The notes: generated by a model from the sequence alone, not told the origin. 26,685 bases of DNA from CAZGCA01 sp964524145 (GCA_964524145.1 CAZGCA010000083.1:1-26685); one strand, 5' to 3'. Counted from the stretch's first letter, positions 15,173-24,132 are shown. Program-made: numbers and translations.

Positions 15173-16957
15173 ATGCAGAGCGAGTATCACGAAGAGGTTA
15201 TCGACAAAGAGTACGACAGCCGGCTGATGCGGCGGCTGCTCCAGTACCTTCGTCCGTACTGGCGGTTCTTCGTGTTGTCCGTGAGCCTGCTGCTGGTCGC
15301 AACGGTTCTGCGGCTTCTCAGACCGTATTTATACAAAGTAGCTATTGACTCGCACATTGCGACCGGGGACGTCGATGGGCTCAAGAGGCTTGTTCTGCTC
15401 TTCATCGTGCTGATGTTCTCGGAGCTCGGATTCCGCTACATACAAATCTACTCGACGCGCTACGTCGGTCAACGCATACTGTACGACCTGCGCACACAGA
15501 TCTTCTCGCACCTCCAGAAGATGTCGCTGTCGTTCTTCGACAAGAATCCCGTGGGCAGGCTCATGACGCGGGTCGTCAGCGACGTCGAGACCTTGAACGA
15601 AACGTTGTCGGTGGGTGTGGTCAACATATTCGGCGACGTGGTGATACTGCTCGGGATCGTCATATTCATGTTTGCACTGAACTGGCGGCTGGCCCTGGTC
15701 ACGCTGTCGGTGCTGCCGATCCTTGCTATCGCAACGGCGGTGTTCCGGACGAAGGCACGCGAGTCGTACCGCCAGATACGCAAGAAGGTCGCCCGTATCA
15801 ACGCGTACCTGCAGGAGCACATCAGCGGGCTGAAGGAGGTCCAACTGTTCATTCGCGAATCGAAAGCCATGGAGCGGTTCCGCGAGCTGAACGCGAGCCT
15901 GCGGGACCAATGGCACAAAACCATCCTTTACTACGCGCTCTTCTTCCCCATTGTGGGTCTGCTCGAATCGATCGCCATCATGCTGATACTGTGGTACGGC
16001 GGCCTGCAGACAATGAAGGGAGTCGAGATAGGGCTCGTGCTCAGCTTCATATTCTACAGCCAGATGTTTTTCCATCCTATACGCGACATCAGCGAGAAAT
16101 ACAACATACTGCTCGCTGCAATGGTGTCGGCCGAACGGATATTCAACCTGCTCGACACGCCCGAGGCGGTGCCGAACCATGCGCAGCCGGTCACCCTCGA
16201 GCAATCCCGCGGCGATGTCGAGTTCCGAAACGTATGGTTCGCCTACGAGCCCGGCGAGTACGTGTTGCGCGACGTCAGCTTCCGGGTCGAACCCGGCGAA
16301 CGACTGGCCATCGTCGGCGCGACCGGTGCCGGCAAGACATCGATAATAAACCTCCTGAGCCGGTTCTACGATGTCGACCGGGGCAAGATACTCGTTGACG
16401 GGCGCGACATACGGTCCTACGACAAACATTCGTTGAGACAGCACATCGCGGTCGTGTTGCAGGACGTCTTTCTCTTCTCAGGCTCCGTCGAGGAAAACGT
16501 GCGGATCGGTCGCGAGGATATCGCGTTCGAATCGATACAGGACGCCGCGGAACACGTCAACGCGTCGCACTTCATCGAGACGCTGCCGGATGGCTACGAC
16601 GAGAAGGTCGGCGAGCGCGGCGGCAAGCTGTCGCTCGGACAGAGACAGTTGCTCGCGTTTGTCCGCGCTCTCGTGCACGAGCCCGCGATACTGGTGCTCG
16701 ACGAAGCGACCTCGAGCGTCGACACCGCCACCGAGCTGCTCATACAGGATGCTATCGCGAAACTCATGGATGGCCGCACGTCGCTCACCATCGCGCACAG
16801 GCTCTCGACCGTCCAACGTTCCGACCGCATCATCGTCATCCACAAAGGCAAGATAAGAGAGGAAGGCTCTCACCAGCAACTCCTGGCGAAACGCGGCCTG
16901 TACTGGCGCCTCTACCAGCTCCAGTACAAAGACCAGCTCGTAGTCCCGCCGAAATAA
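15173..16957 (+). CDS. ABC exporter half-transporter, catalytic partner (YheH/BmrD/TM288-like)
   Basis: This 594-residue half-transporter has a six-helix transmembrane domain (about 25-320) and a nucleotide-binding domain. Walker A is GATGAGKT at 382-389, the signature reads LSLGQ (486-490) instead of LSGGQ, Walker B is ILVLDE at 506-511 with the catalytic Glu511 intact, and the switch His is H542. The altered signature would face the Asp-containing Walker B of its partner, giving one competent and one degenerate ATP site. ATG 15173 is preferred over TTG 15164 because GAGAGG at 15155-15160 has workable spacing only to the ATG. It is transcribed with the preceding gene. Confidence 0.92.
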   Translation: MQSEYHEEVIDKEYDSRLMRRLLQYLRPYWRFFVLSVSLLLVATVLRLLRPYLYKVAIDSHIATGDVDGLKRLVLLFIVLMFSELGFRYIQIYSTRYVGQRILYDLRTQIFSHLQKMSLSFFDKNPVGRLMTRVVSDVETLNETLSVGVVNIFGDVVILLGIVIFMFALNWRLALVTLSVLPILAIATAVFRTKARESYRQIRKKVARINAYLQEHISGLKEVQLFIRESKAMERFRELNASLRDQWHKTILYYALFFPIVGLLESIAIMLILWYGGLQTMKGVEIGLVLSFIFYSQMFFHPIRDISEKYNILLAAMVSAERIFNLLDTPEAVPNHAQPVTLEQSRGDVEFRNVWFAYEPGEYVLRDVSFRVEPGERLAIVGATGAGKTSIINLLSRFYDVDRGKILVDGRDIRSYDKHSLRQHIAVVLQDVFLFSGSVEENVRIGREDIAFESIQDAAEHVNASHFIETLPDGYDEKVGERGGKLSLGQRQLLAFVRALVHEPAILVLDEATSSVDTATELLIQDAIAKLMDGRTSLTIAHRLSTVQRSDRIIVIHKGKIREEGSHQQLLAKRGLYWRLYQLQYKDQLVVPPK

Positions 16958-17027
16958 CTTCCGACTTCTAAACTGGTACGCCGGCCCAACTCCCGTCGTT
17001 CGGGTACGGCTCGAACCTTGGACCTTG

Positions 17028-17036
17028 TGGTATACT
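17028..17036 (+). promoter_or_regulatory. Extended -10 promoter candidate for the repeat protein
   Basis: TGG-TATACT fits the extended -10 pattern TGnTATAAT (5 of 6 in the hexamer). No convincing -35 lies 16-18 bp upstream, as expected for extended -10 promoters. The leader to 17124 would be about 80 nt. Confidence 0.45.
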
Positions 17037-17123
17037 ATAAGTGCAGGCTGATACTGTTCAGGCACAAGGGGGAAACGCTGAAGCCATACAAGCGCGATGG
17101 CCAGGCAGTCCAGATGGAGGAGC

Positions 17124-20100
17124 ATGAAGAAAGCCCTGACTCTCATTGTCGGAGCAGTCGTTCTGCTTGTGGTTCTGGTCCTGTTGACACGGCCCAGGCA
17201 ACCTGAACCTGTCCCAAAGCAGCCGCAGATCGTGGAGCGGACTGTCCAGCCTGAGACTACTCCGCAACCGGCGCCACGACCGATTCCTGAGGAACCGACT
17301 GCGCCTGTGTCGAACTTGGGACAAGGTGCATGTGTGCTGCACGGGACAATCACAACCCCCATGGGAACACCGGCCGGCGGTGCGAAGCTATTCATTGTGC
17401 GCACACGAGACCGTTATGACACGAGAAACATTCCCCTTGATGATATGCCCGTTGGGGAGACAGTAACTCTGGATGATGGGTCTTACCGGCTTGAGGATAT
17501 CCCAGACGGCTATTATGTTGTCTGCGCGGTTGTAGCCCAGGCGTGCGGTTGGGAGGGTGACCGGCTGAACTGGGAAGTGGAAGAACAGCGCATTGTGGAA
17601 TTTGACATAAGAATGAAGCCGCTGATTGCAACGAGTGGTATAGTGCAGAACGCTGAGGGCAGACCGATTCCAGGGGCGAGAGTCGTCATATTGGAACGCG
17701 GGGGATTTGCTCCCATTTTGGCCAGACTGATGCCCATTGAGACGGACGGAGATGGGCGGTATGTGATCGGCTACCTGTGGGACGGCGCCCACACCATTGA
17801 GGTTAGTGCGGAGGACTACGCGCCATCTGTGCTCGAGAGCGTGCAAGCCGGAACATCGGGGAACGATGTCGTGTTGTATGTAGGCGGGAGGATCTCCGGT
17901 AGGGTGACGTTGAAGGACACGCGCGAGCCAGCTCGCGATATCCTTGTTGTTGCCAAGAACTTGGAGGGAGGCGGTGATCAAGAAGGTAAGACGGATGACG
18001 AAGGCTCGTACTCGCTCGACCGCCTTTCCTGCGGCGTCGCATACGCGATTGTTGTAGAGCACGATAGCGCAGGCTATGTGGCAATCGAAACTCCGACTGT
18101 CACGCTAAGAGATAGGGAAGATACGAGCGGTGTGGACATTGTATTGTCTCGCGGAGGCTCGGTGTCTGGCAAAGTGACAGTCAAAGAGACAGGGGAACCG
18201 CTGCCAGGCGCGAAGGTTTCTATTGCAGGCTTGCCCTCGCTAATACGTCGGGAAACGATTTCAGGGAGAGACGGGACATTTACATGTAGTATGCTCTCAG
18301 CTGGAGAGTACGTTGTCAAGTGCGAACATCCTGCAGGATTTGTGAATGAGAAACGTGGTAGCGCGAGGAGGGTATCGGTTGCACCCGAGGAGGACGTGGT
18401 GGGGGTAGAGTTTAGCCTGGAGCGAGGGGGCTCAATAGCCGGCCGCGTCATGGATCTAAACATGGAGGGTATCGAGGGCGCCGAGGTACGTGCCTTATCC
18501 TCCGGCGCCACACGTAAGTCTAGCTTCGCCAAGTCGGATGAGGAGGGAAAGTACCGATTGACCGGCATCGCACAAAGACAGAAGAGGCGGCAATTGCGGT
18601 ATCGCGTATCGGCTAGGGCACGGGCGTACGTTGGGCTCGAGTCGGAACCTATTGTCATGCCACCGGAGGGCGACATAACGGACGTAGATTTTATCCTGGA
18701 GAACGGGGCTAGTATCTCCGGACGCGTTGTCGATACCGAGGGATACGTTGTGAAGGACGCCCGAATAGAACTCATGTCCGAACAGGGAGATACGAGACTA
18801 TCTCATGATGAACCGAGAAGCAGGACTCTTGTCCCTTGGCCGCCTGCTCAAACAGACGAAGAAGGCAGGTTTGAAATTGATGGGATTGGGGAGGGGAAGT
18901 ATTGTTTCCGCGTGGAAGTTCACAGTGCCGATCACGGATATTCTCAAATGGCGAAGAACGATCCGATCACTGTCAGAGCCGACGAAACGATAACGGACGT
19001 GGAGGTTGTTGTCGAGGCAGCGGAAGGGGGAGTCATTGAAGGGTACGCGCGCGATGAAGCGGGCCGTGGCATTCTTGGTGTGACTGTTTTTGCAACCATA
19101 GGACGCGATTCCACGGCATTTACCAAGACAGACAGCTCGGGCTGTTATCGTCTTGAAGGTCTCAGCGGAGGGACGGGCGAGATTCTCTTCCGCCATGGGA
19201 GCTATGTAGATGCGCGACTTGAGGGAGTTGCGGTGGGCACTCGGAACGCTGACGCTGTAATGCTGCGAAAACGGCATGGCGGGAGTATTTCTGGGGTTGT
19301 AAGGGACGCCGCGACGCGGCGAACGCTGGAAACCTTTGATGTCGCTGTCACGCGGGTGCAGAAGGATGACGCGGCCCATGTGCCGTCTGGTCGGGGCCGT
19401 CGAGGAAAGGTGTCGGTAGTTGGAGGGTATGTGATAGAGGACGTAGCCCCGGGAACAGCGACGTTACGGGCCACCGCCCCTGGTTATTTACCCCAAGAGA
19501 TATCGGACATCATAGTGGAAAGCGGTCAAATCACGACCGAGGTCGATATCTATCTTGTCCCAGCTGCCATTATAGAAGGTTTCATCACACGTGATGACGG
19601 CAAACCGGTGACCGCCACACAGTGGGTGACGGTATTCTCCTTGTCAGATCCAAATCAAGAGGTCGCACGTGCGGGGACGGCGAGTGACGGTTTCTACAGG
19701 GTCGACTCTCTGATCGGAGATACATACACGGTTGTTGCCCATTTCCGCACGGGCAAGCGCGTCTTCAAAGACAGTGCTACGGTTCAGATCCGCACCGGGG
19801 AGATCGCTCGAGTCGATTTCGAAATGGGCATCACAGCGGGAATAATGGGGACGGTGTCGTCGCCACAGGGATACGGCGTGGTGGGAGTCATTGTCCGCCC
19901 CGCCTCGGAGACGGTACCCTTTTCATTCCAGAACTGGCCTTCACTAGAGAGCGAGACGGTGGACTATGTCCTGTGCCAAGCGGATGGCACTTACGAGATC
20001 GCGGACTTGCCTGCAGGTTCTTATAATGTCACCGCAGTGTGCGCGCCAGACACTGATAGTCCTGCAGAGGAGATAAGGCAAGTTTCCCAGATTGTGACCG

Positions 20101-20141
20101 TTGAGGAGGGACTGGTAGTAGATCTCGATTTCTCGTTGTGA
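17124..20141 (+). CDS. Membrane-anchored protein with about ten carboxypeptidase-regulatory-like repeats
   Basis: This 1005-residue protein has a basic start and one hydrophobic segment (about 4-22), then a Pro-rich linker (about 23-65). About ten repeats of roughly 90 residues follow, in the CarboxypepD_reg/transthyretin-like beta-sandwich pattern. Each opens like SGxVxDxxGxPxxGAxV and closes like TDxxGxYxLxxIxxGxYxV. Examples of openings are SGIVQNAEGRPIPGARV, SGKVTVKETGEPLPGAKV, SGRVVDTEGYVVKDARI and SGVVRDAATRRTLETFDV. There is no peptidase domain. The start is ATG 17124, with GGAGG only 3 nt away; ATG 17097 is the alternative. It stands alone between the ABC operon and a convergent gene. 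Codon use looks less GC-biased than in neighbours. Likely an exported structural or adhesive protein on the envelope; function unproven. Confidence 0.85.
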   Translation: MKKALTLIVGAVVLLVVLVLLTRPRQPEPVPKQPQIVERTVQPETTPQPAPRPIPEEPTAPVSNLGQGACVLHGTITTPMGTPAGGAKLFIVRTRDRYDTRNIPLDDMPVGETVTLDDGSYRLEDIPDGYYVVCAVVAQACGWEGDRLNWEVEEQRIVEFDIRMKPLIATSGIVQNAEGRPIPGARVVILERGGFAPILARLMPIETDGDGRYVIGYLWDGAHTIEVSAEDYAPSVLESVQAGTSGNDVVLYVGGRISGRVTLKDTREPARDILVVAKNLEGGGDQEGKTDDEGSYSLDRLSCGVAYAIVVEHDSAGYVAIETPTVTLRDREDTSGVDIVLSRGGSVSGKVTVKETGEPLPGAKVSIAGLPSLIRRETISGRDGTFTCSMLSAGEYVVKCEHPAGFVNEKRGSARRVSVAPEEDVVGVEFSLERGGSIAGRVMDLNMEGIEGAEVRALSSGATRKSSFAKSDEEGKYRLTGIAQRQKRRQLRYRVSARARAYVGLESEPIVMPPEGDITDVDFILENGASISGRVVDTEGYVVKDARIELMSEQGDTRLSHDEPRSRTLVPWPPAQTDEEGRFEIDGIGEGKYCFRVEVHSADHGYSQMAKNDPITVRADETITDVEVVVEAAEGGVIEGYARDEAGRGILGVTVFATIGRDSTAFTKTDSSGCYRLEGLSGGTGEILFRHGSYVDARLEGVAVGTRNADAVMLRKRHGGSISGVVRDAATRRTLETFDVAVTRVQKDDAAHVPSGRGRRGKVSVVGGYVIEDVAPGTATLRATAPGYLPQEISDIIVESGQITTEVDIYLVPAAIIEGFITRDDGKPVTATQWVTVFSLSDPNQEVARAGTASDGFYRVDSLIGDTYTVVAHFRTGKRVFKDSATVQIRTGEIARVDFEMGITAGIMGTVSSPQGYGVVGVIVRPASETVPFSFQNWPSLESETVDYVLCQADGTYEIADLPAGSYNVTAVCAPDTDSPAEEIRQVSQIVTVEEGLVVDLDFSL

Positions 20142-21713
20142 TCAGGGTGGGCTTGGGGTGACCTTCTCGAAATCGGCGTCCGGACCGAACCTGATGTGCG
20201 AGCCGCCTTGCTTCTTGTCAAACAGGGGCATGATGACGGCGGTCTCGACGGCTATCGACACAAGCGTGAAGATCGTTCCGATCAACGCCACGCGCCTGAT
20301 CACTCTCGAGTAGTCCGGCGCCGGGTTCTCCGGCACCGCGTGCTGTTCTTTCGGCCAGAGCAGTATCAGCGCCGTGCAGATGAGGGAGTTGACGTGGATG
20401 ACGCCTTCGGTCACCATTCGCTGCGGATGAAACGGGGTTAGCCGGGCAAAGTTCCCGATAACGATCCACCACAGGAACAGCAGGTAGAACGCCTGGCCTC
20501 GACCAAGCCAGCTTGACGGCATAACGGAGAGCGGCTGCCGCCGGTGCCGCAACACGAGCATGATCGTCACGACGGCGATCCCCACGTAAGCCATCGTGAA
20601 CCACACGTGCGGCGAAAGACCGTAAATGCTTTCGGGAACAATGTTCTGCTCGAGCCAGATGGATTCGACGTTCTTGCGTATGTTAAGAAACGTGATGAGC
20701 AGGAGCACGAAACACACCGAGAACGGTTCGGTCCAGCCGCGCACGGGCGGGTCGTCGGTCACGCGGGGCGTTCTCGTCGACAGGTACCCCATGGTGGCTG
20801 CCACGCCCAGCCCGGAGACGAACCCGAACGATTGTTCGAGGATGCTGTGCCAGTTGGTGCTGATCCCCGTTGAGACGCCGATCAGCTTCACCGCGTTCAT
20901 TCCGGCGAACCCGAACCCAGCGAAGACTCCCGTCAGCAACGTGGCGTACACCGCGGGCAGCATCCCGTTCCGCACGAGGTACACGAGCATCCCGACCGTC
21001 ATCCCCAGCACGGCGGCCCAGTTGTCCGACCGGGGCGGTGTCATGTGCAGTCCGAACACCTCGACGAGCAGCAGAAAACCGGCCCACCACCCTACTGCCA
21101 TGTGCATGATGAGCGATGACGCCCGGCACCAGCGCCGCCGGATCAGTGCCAGCACGAGCACGGCCACTATCGCCAGCAGCGCGCCCATCCAATCGGTGTC
21201 GTGCCAGTACAGCCGTGCCTCAAGTCCGCTCATGTCAACCAAGTCGAGGATAAGGACCATCATCAGGAGCAGTGGCGCCAAGGCCCAGGCAATAAAGACG
21301 GCGCACAATGGCGCGAAGAACTCTGTCAGCCGGTCCCGGTCGAGAATCGCCGGCAGCGCGGTGCCCGCGCCGCCTATCGCACCCCACAGAAAACCGATGA
21401 CGAAGAGGCAGGCGGACCCGTACAGTACGGACGGCAAATGGTCCGATGCCGTGTACCCAAGAACAACACCGTAGGACATCGACCCGCCGAACGACCAGCC
21501 CAGCGCGCCGAAGAACGCAAAGTACAAATACCTCCGGCGCCAGTCCTCCCGGCCCGAAAGCAGGCACGCAGCCAGCGCCGCCAGCGCGCCCGGTATCATT
21601 GCGCCGTACTCGTGGCCCCATTGACCCCTGACTCCCCAACCAATGGAAAGCGACAGCGCAACCAGCAGTATCGTGGCCCAACTCAAACCCGGAACAGTCT
21701 TTTGGCGGGACAT
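20142..21713 (-). CDS. Polytopic inner-membrane protein of unknown function
   Basis: This 523-residue protein is hydrophobic throughout, with roughly 12-14 predicted membrane segments and short loops rich in Trp and Gly. Distinctive stretches are GWGVRGQWGHEYGAMIPGAL near the N-terminus and FGALGWSFGGSMSYG. I do not recognise a named transporter family. Overall it resembles conserved hypothetical integral membrane proteins of Planctomycetota-like genomes, from general impression only. The start at 21713 has AAGGAGAA upstream on the minus strand. Its stop TGA abuts the stop of the repeat protein so that the two form TGATCA, leaving no intergenic space for a terminator. It is divergent from argC. 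Confidence 0.75.
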   Translation of the reverse strand: MSRQKTVPGLSWATILLVALSLSIGWGVRGQWGHEYGAMIPGALAALAACLLSGREDWRRRYLYFAFFGALGWSFGGSMSYGVVLGYTASDHLPSVLYGSACLFVIGFLWGAIGGAGTALPAILDRDRLTEFFAPLCAVFIAWALAPLLLMMVLILDLVDMSGLEARLYWHDTDWMGALLAIVAVLVLALIRRRWCRASSLIMHMAVGWWAGFLLLVEVFGLHMTPPRSDNWAAVLGMTVGMLVYLVRNGMLPAVYATLLTGVFAGFGFAGMNAVKLIGVSTGISTNWHSILEQSFGFVSGLGVAATMGYLSTRTPRVTDDPPVRGWTEPFSVCFVLLLITFLNIRKNVESIWLEQNIVPESIYGLSPHVWFTMAYVGIAVVTIMLVLRHRRQPLSVMPSSWLGRGQAFYLLFLWWIVIGNFARLTPFHPQRMVTEGVIHVNSLICTALILLWPKEQHAVPENPAPDYSRVIRRVALIGTIFTLVSIAVETAVIMPLFDKKQGGSHIRFGPDADFEKVTPSPP

Positions 21714-21824
21714 CGTTTCTCCTTACCTGTTCGTATACCGCTCTCTTCGGTTCGCAACGGGCTCCAGTAGAACATAAACGCGCTTCCAGATTCAAGACGC
21801 CGTGCTCGTGCGAGATCGTTTTGA

Positions 21825-21854
21825 TTGACAGAACATGGGCGAAAGCAATATAAT
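21825..21854 (+). promoter_or_regulatory. Perfect-consensus sigma-70 promoter for argC
   Basis: TTGACA (21825-21830), an 18-bp spacer and TATAAT (21849-21854). The predicted start is near 21861, leaving a 39-nt leader to the argC ATG. Confidence 0.75.
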
Positions 21855-21899
21855 AGGGCTGGCAGGAACGCGGGAACGAGAGTGTAAATACTTCTAGCA

Positions 21900-22955
21900 A
21901 TGAGCAAACTTGCACGTGTCGGCATAGTTGGAGTCACCGGTTACGGTGGGCGGGAGCTGGTTCGGCTCCTTGCACGCCACCCCCATGTCTCGCTGACGAA
22001 CCTTGTCTCGCAGAGCGCCGCCGGCAAACCGTTCAGCGACGTGGTGCCGTCGCTGCGTGGAGAGGTGGACGCGCTGTGCGTCGAGTTCGACGCGGAGCGG
22101 CTCGCAAAGGAATGCGACGTTGTCTTCCTGGCCATGCCGGCAACAAAAGCGATCCGGCCGTTTGCAGATCTGGCAGGCAGGACGGTGAAGGTGATAGACA
22201 TCGGGCCGGATTTCCGGCTGCAAGATCCGGCGCTCTACTCCGAGTATTACGGAATGGACCATACCGCCACCGAGCTGCTCGACGAGGCGGTATACGGGTT
22301 GCCGGAGCTGTACCGTGCTGAGATAGAACCCGCCCGGCTGATTGCTGTCCCTGGTTGCTATCCGATCTCGGTGATTCTTGCGCTCGCACCGTTGCTCTCT
22401 CCCGACTGCAAAGTCGCGGTTGATCTCCCGATTGTCGTGAACGCCCTTTCGGGTATCACGGGTGCAGGGCGGTCGCTCAACGAGACGGTCCACTTCTGTG
22501 CCGCTGCACAGAACGCGCGTGCGTACAAGATAGGCGTCCATCAGCATGTTCCCGAGATAGAGCAGGAGCTGTCGCGTATCGCCGGACGGCAGGTCACGGT
22601 CCAGTTTACGCCGTACACTATCCCGCTCAACAGAGGTATATTGACGACGATAGTCGCGAAGAACGCGTCGGCAATCACCCAGCCCGACCTCACGGCGTTG
22701 TATGCCGAGTTCTACGGGAACGAGCCTTTTGTTCGGGTGCTGGAAGACGGCGCGCTGCCCGAGATCCGGCAGGTGGCAGGATCGAACTTCTGCGACATCG
22801 GTGCGAAGTGCGACGAGAGAACCGGAAACATCATTGTCGTCTCGGCGATAGACAATCTGGTGAAAGGCACCGCCGGCAGCGCGGTGCAGTGCATGAACAT
22901 AATGTCAGGGTACGATGAGGGAACAGGGCTTGAACACTTGTCGCTGTGCCCGTAG
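21900..22955 (+). CDS. argC: N-acetyl-gamma-glutamyl-phosphate reductase
   Basis: ArgC reduces N-acetylglutamyl-5-phosphate to the semialdehyde with NADPH, the third step of arginine biosynthesis, in the cytoplasm. This 351-residue protein has the family's length and order. The NADP-binding Rossmann start is ARVGIVGVTGYGGRELVRLL, the catalytic Cys is C153 in AVPGCYP, and His residues 214/216 lie in GVHQHVPEIEQEL. The end (GNIIVVSAIDNLVKGTAGSAVQ) is also typical. The start at 21900 is the family start, although the Shine-Dalgarno is weak. No other arg gene is visible here. A receiver gene and a haem lipoprotein gene follow on the same strand and may be cotranscribed. Confidence 0.96.
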   Translation: MSKLARVGIVGVTGYGGRELVRLLARHPHVSLTNLVSQSAAGKPFSDVVPSLRGEVDALCVEFDAERLAKECDVVFLAMPATKAIRPFADLAGRTVKVIDIGPDFRLQDPALYSEYYGMDHTATELLDEAVYGLPELYRAEIEPARLIAVPGCYPISVILALAPLLSPDCKVAVDLPIVVNALSGITGAGRSLNETVHFCAAAQNARAYKIGVHQHVPEIEQELSRIAGRQVTVQFTPYTIPLNRGILTTIVAKNASAITQPDLTALYAEFYGNEPFVRVLEDGALPEIRQVAGSNFCDIGAKCDERTGNIIVVSAIDNLVKGTAGSAVQCMNIMSGYDEGTGLEHLSLCP

Positions 22956-23005
22956 AGAGGAACGTTTCGAGATGCTGGCTCGGAGCTCACCGGGAGGGAT
23001 AACCC

Positions 23006-23386
23006 ATGGCTGAAGCGAAGGTGCTTGTCGTAGATGATGAGGACGACGTCGTCCAGTTTATCCAGAACGTGCTCACAACCGAAGGGTTCGACGTGGTGAC
23101 AGCGTACGACGGCCTCGGAGCAATCGATGTTGCGTTTGCCGAAAAGCCCGACGTCATCATCCTCGACATAATGATGCCCGTAATGGACGGTTACGAGGTG
23201 TGCGCGAAACTGCGCGCCTCGGAAGAGACGAGCCGCATTCCCATACTCTGCCTGTCCTCGGCCTACACCACAAGCGCTGTGCGGCAGAGCAGGGAGATGG
23301 GCGCACAAGGATATATCGTCAAGCCTTTCGCGCCGGCCGATCTGGTGAACGAGATCCGCCGGGTGCTGGCAGAGCCGTCGGCGTAA
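23006..23386 (+). CDS. Single-domain response regulator (CheY/receiver)
   Basis: This 126-residue stand-alone receiver domain lacks an output domain. The phosphoacceptor is D54 (VIILDIMMP), with the acidic pair D10/D11, the switch Ser85 (LSSAY, where CheY has Thr), Y103 and Lys106 (VKPF). All key residues for phosphorylation are present. A GGGAGG Shine-Dalgarno precedes the ATG by 7 nt. It lies 50 bp after argC and 9 bp before the haem lipoprotein gene. The late flagellar genes lie just beyond on the opposite strand, so a motility role is possible. However, single-domain regulators are also common in other pathways, and no kinase is in view. Confidence 0.93.
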   Translation: MAEAKVLVVDDEDDVVQFIQNVLTTEGFDVVTAYDGLGAIDVAFAEKPDVIILDIMMPVMDGYEVCAKLRASEETSRIPILCLSSAYTTSAVRQSREMGAQGYIVKPFAPADLVNEIRRVLAEPSA

Positions 23387-23395
23387 GGCCTCAAC

Positions 23396-23659
23396 ATGCA
23401 ACGAGTTGCACTCCTTTTCGCCGCTCTGGTTGCCGCAGGAGCCGTTTCGAGCTGCCTGTTCTGGAGAGAAGACCCTGACGTCAGAATGAAGCAGGAAATC
23501 CTCTATCAAGCATTGTGTACCAGCTGCCACCCGGCTTTCGAGCCCAGGCTCTTCCCGGACAGCAAGTGGCAGTCGTTTATCGGCGACCACGCGCACGTCG
23601 CGGGCATCACGCCCGACGAAGAAAAGACTATAACCGAGTATCTGACCAGGAACAACTGA
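23396..23659 (+). CDS. Small monohaem c-type cytochrome lipoprotein
   Basis: This 87-residue protein has a lipoprotein signal peptide (hydrophobic 4-17, lipobox VSSC with C20 as the lipidated Cys). The mature part is only about 67 residues and has one covalent haem motif C41-T-S-C44-H45. The following sequence (HPAFEPRLFPDSKWQSFIGDH) resembles the small DHC/SHP-type cytochromes, where a LLP..W..L...H pattern follows the haem. There is no Met in the C-terminal half, so H65 or H67 would be the distal ligand if there is one. It probably sits in the periplasm tethered to a membrane. It begins 9 bp after the receiver gene. No cytochrome oxidase or maturation genes are in view. Confidence 0.8.
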   Translation: MQRVALLFAALVAAGAVSSCLFWREDPDVRMKQEILYQALCTSCHPAFEPRLFPDSKWQSFIGDHAHVAGITPDEEKTITEYLTRNN

Positions 23660-23673
23660 ATCGATGGCGATTC
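23658..23673. terminator. Small bidirectional hairpin at the convergent junction
   Basis: GAATCG (23658-23663) and CGATTC (23668-23673) pair around ATGG. It overlaps the cytochrome stop codon and lies 16 bp beyond the fliS stop on the other strand. There is no U-tract on either side. Weak candidate for a shared 3' end. Confidence 0.25.
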
Positions 23674-23688
23674 GCGACGTCTGAACGA

Positions 23689-24132
23689 TTAGCCCTGAAG
23701 ATTCAGCACACTGGGGTTGGCTTGCGCGGCAGCCGAAGTCGCTTCGCGCAGATCGGATTCCGGCATCCCCTCGAAGAGTTTCTTCCAAGTATCGTGCAGC
23801 ATCGTGAGCAACCGGACGGACTCCTCCATCATGGCTTTGTCCTTCCGGATGTTCGCCATCATCATTCTGTGCTGCATATACTCGTACACTCTGTCGAGGT
23901 TCTTTGCGATCTCGCCCGCTTCCATGTTGAGCGAGCTGCGCAGCTCTCCGACAATCTCCTGCCCTTTGACAAGGTTGTTGTTGACCGCATCGAGCCGGTT
24001 GTTGCCCAACTGTTTGATGGCCTCTTCAACGCGCCTGATGGCTCCCTCGTAGAGCATCACTATGAGCCGGCCCTGCGAGGCGGTCTCGATATCCACCTTC
24101 TTGTAGGTCTCGTAATTCTGGCTGCTTAACAT
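23689..24132 (-). CDS. fliS: Flagellar export chaperone FliS
   Basis: FliS binds the C-terminus of flagellin in the cytoplasm and prevents early polymerisation before export. This 147-residue protein begins MLSSQNYETYKKVDIETASQ and continues GRLIVMLYEGAIRRVEEAI, then a four-helix bundle with EIAKNLDRVYEYMQHRMMMANI, all typical of FliS. An Ala-rich tail (about 130-147) extends slightly beyond the usual length. The ATG at 24132 has AAAGG upstream. It is the last gene of flagellin-flaG-fliD-fliS, 52 bp after fliD. Confidence 0.95.
   Translation of the reverse strand: MLSSQNYETYKKVDIETASQGRLIVMLYEGAIRRVEEAIKQLGNNRLDAVNNNLVKGQEIVGELRSSLNMEAGEIAKNLDRVYEYMQHRMMMANIRKDKAMMEESVRLLTMLHDTWKKLFEGMPESDLREATSAAAQANPSVLNLQG

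Noticed and set aside
16958..17020. CCCG/CGGG hairpin after the ABC operon as a terminator
   Set aside because: Only 4 bp of stem and no U-tract.
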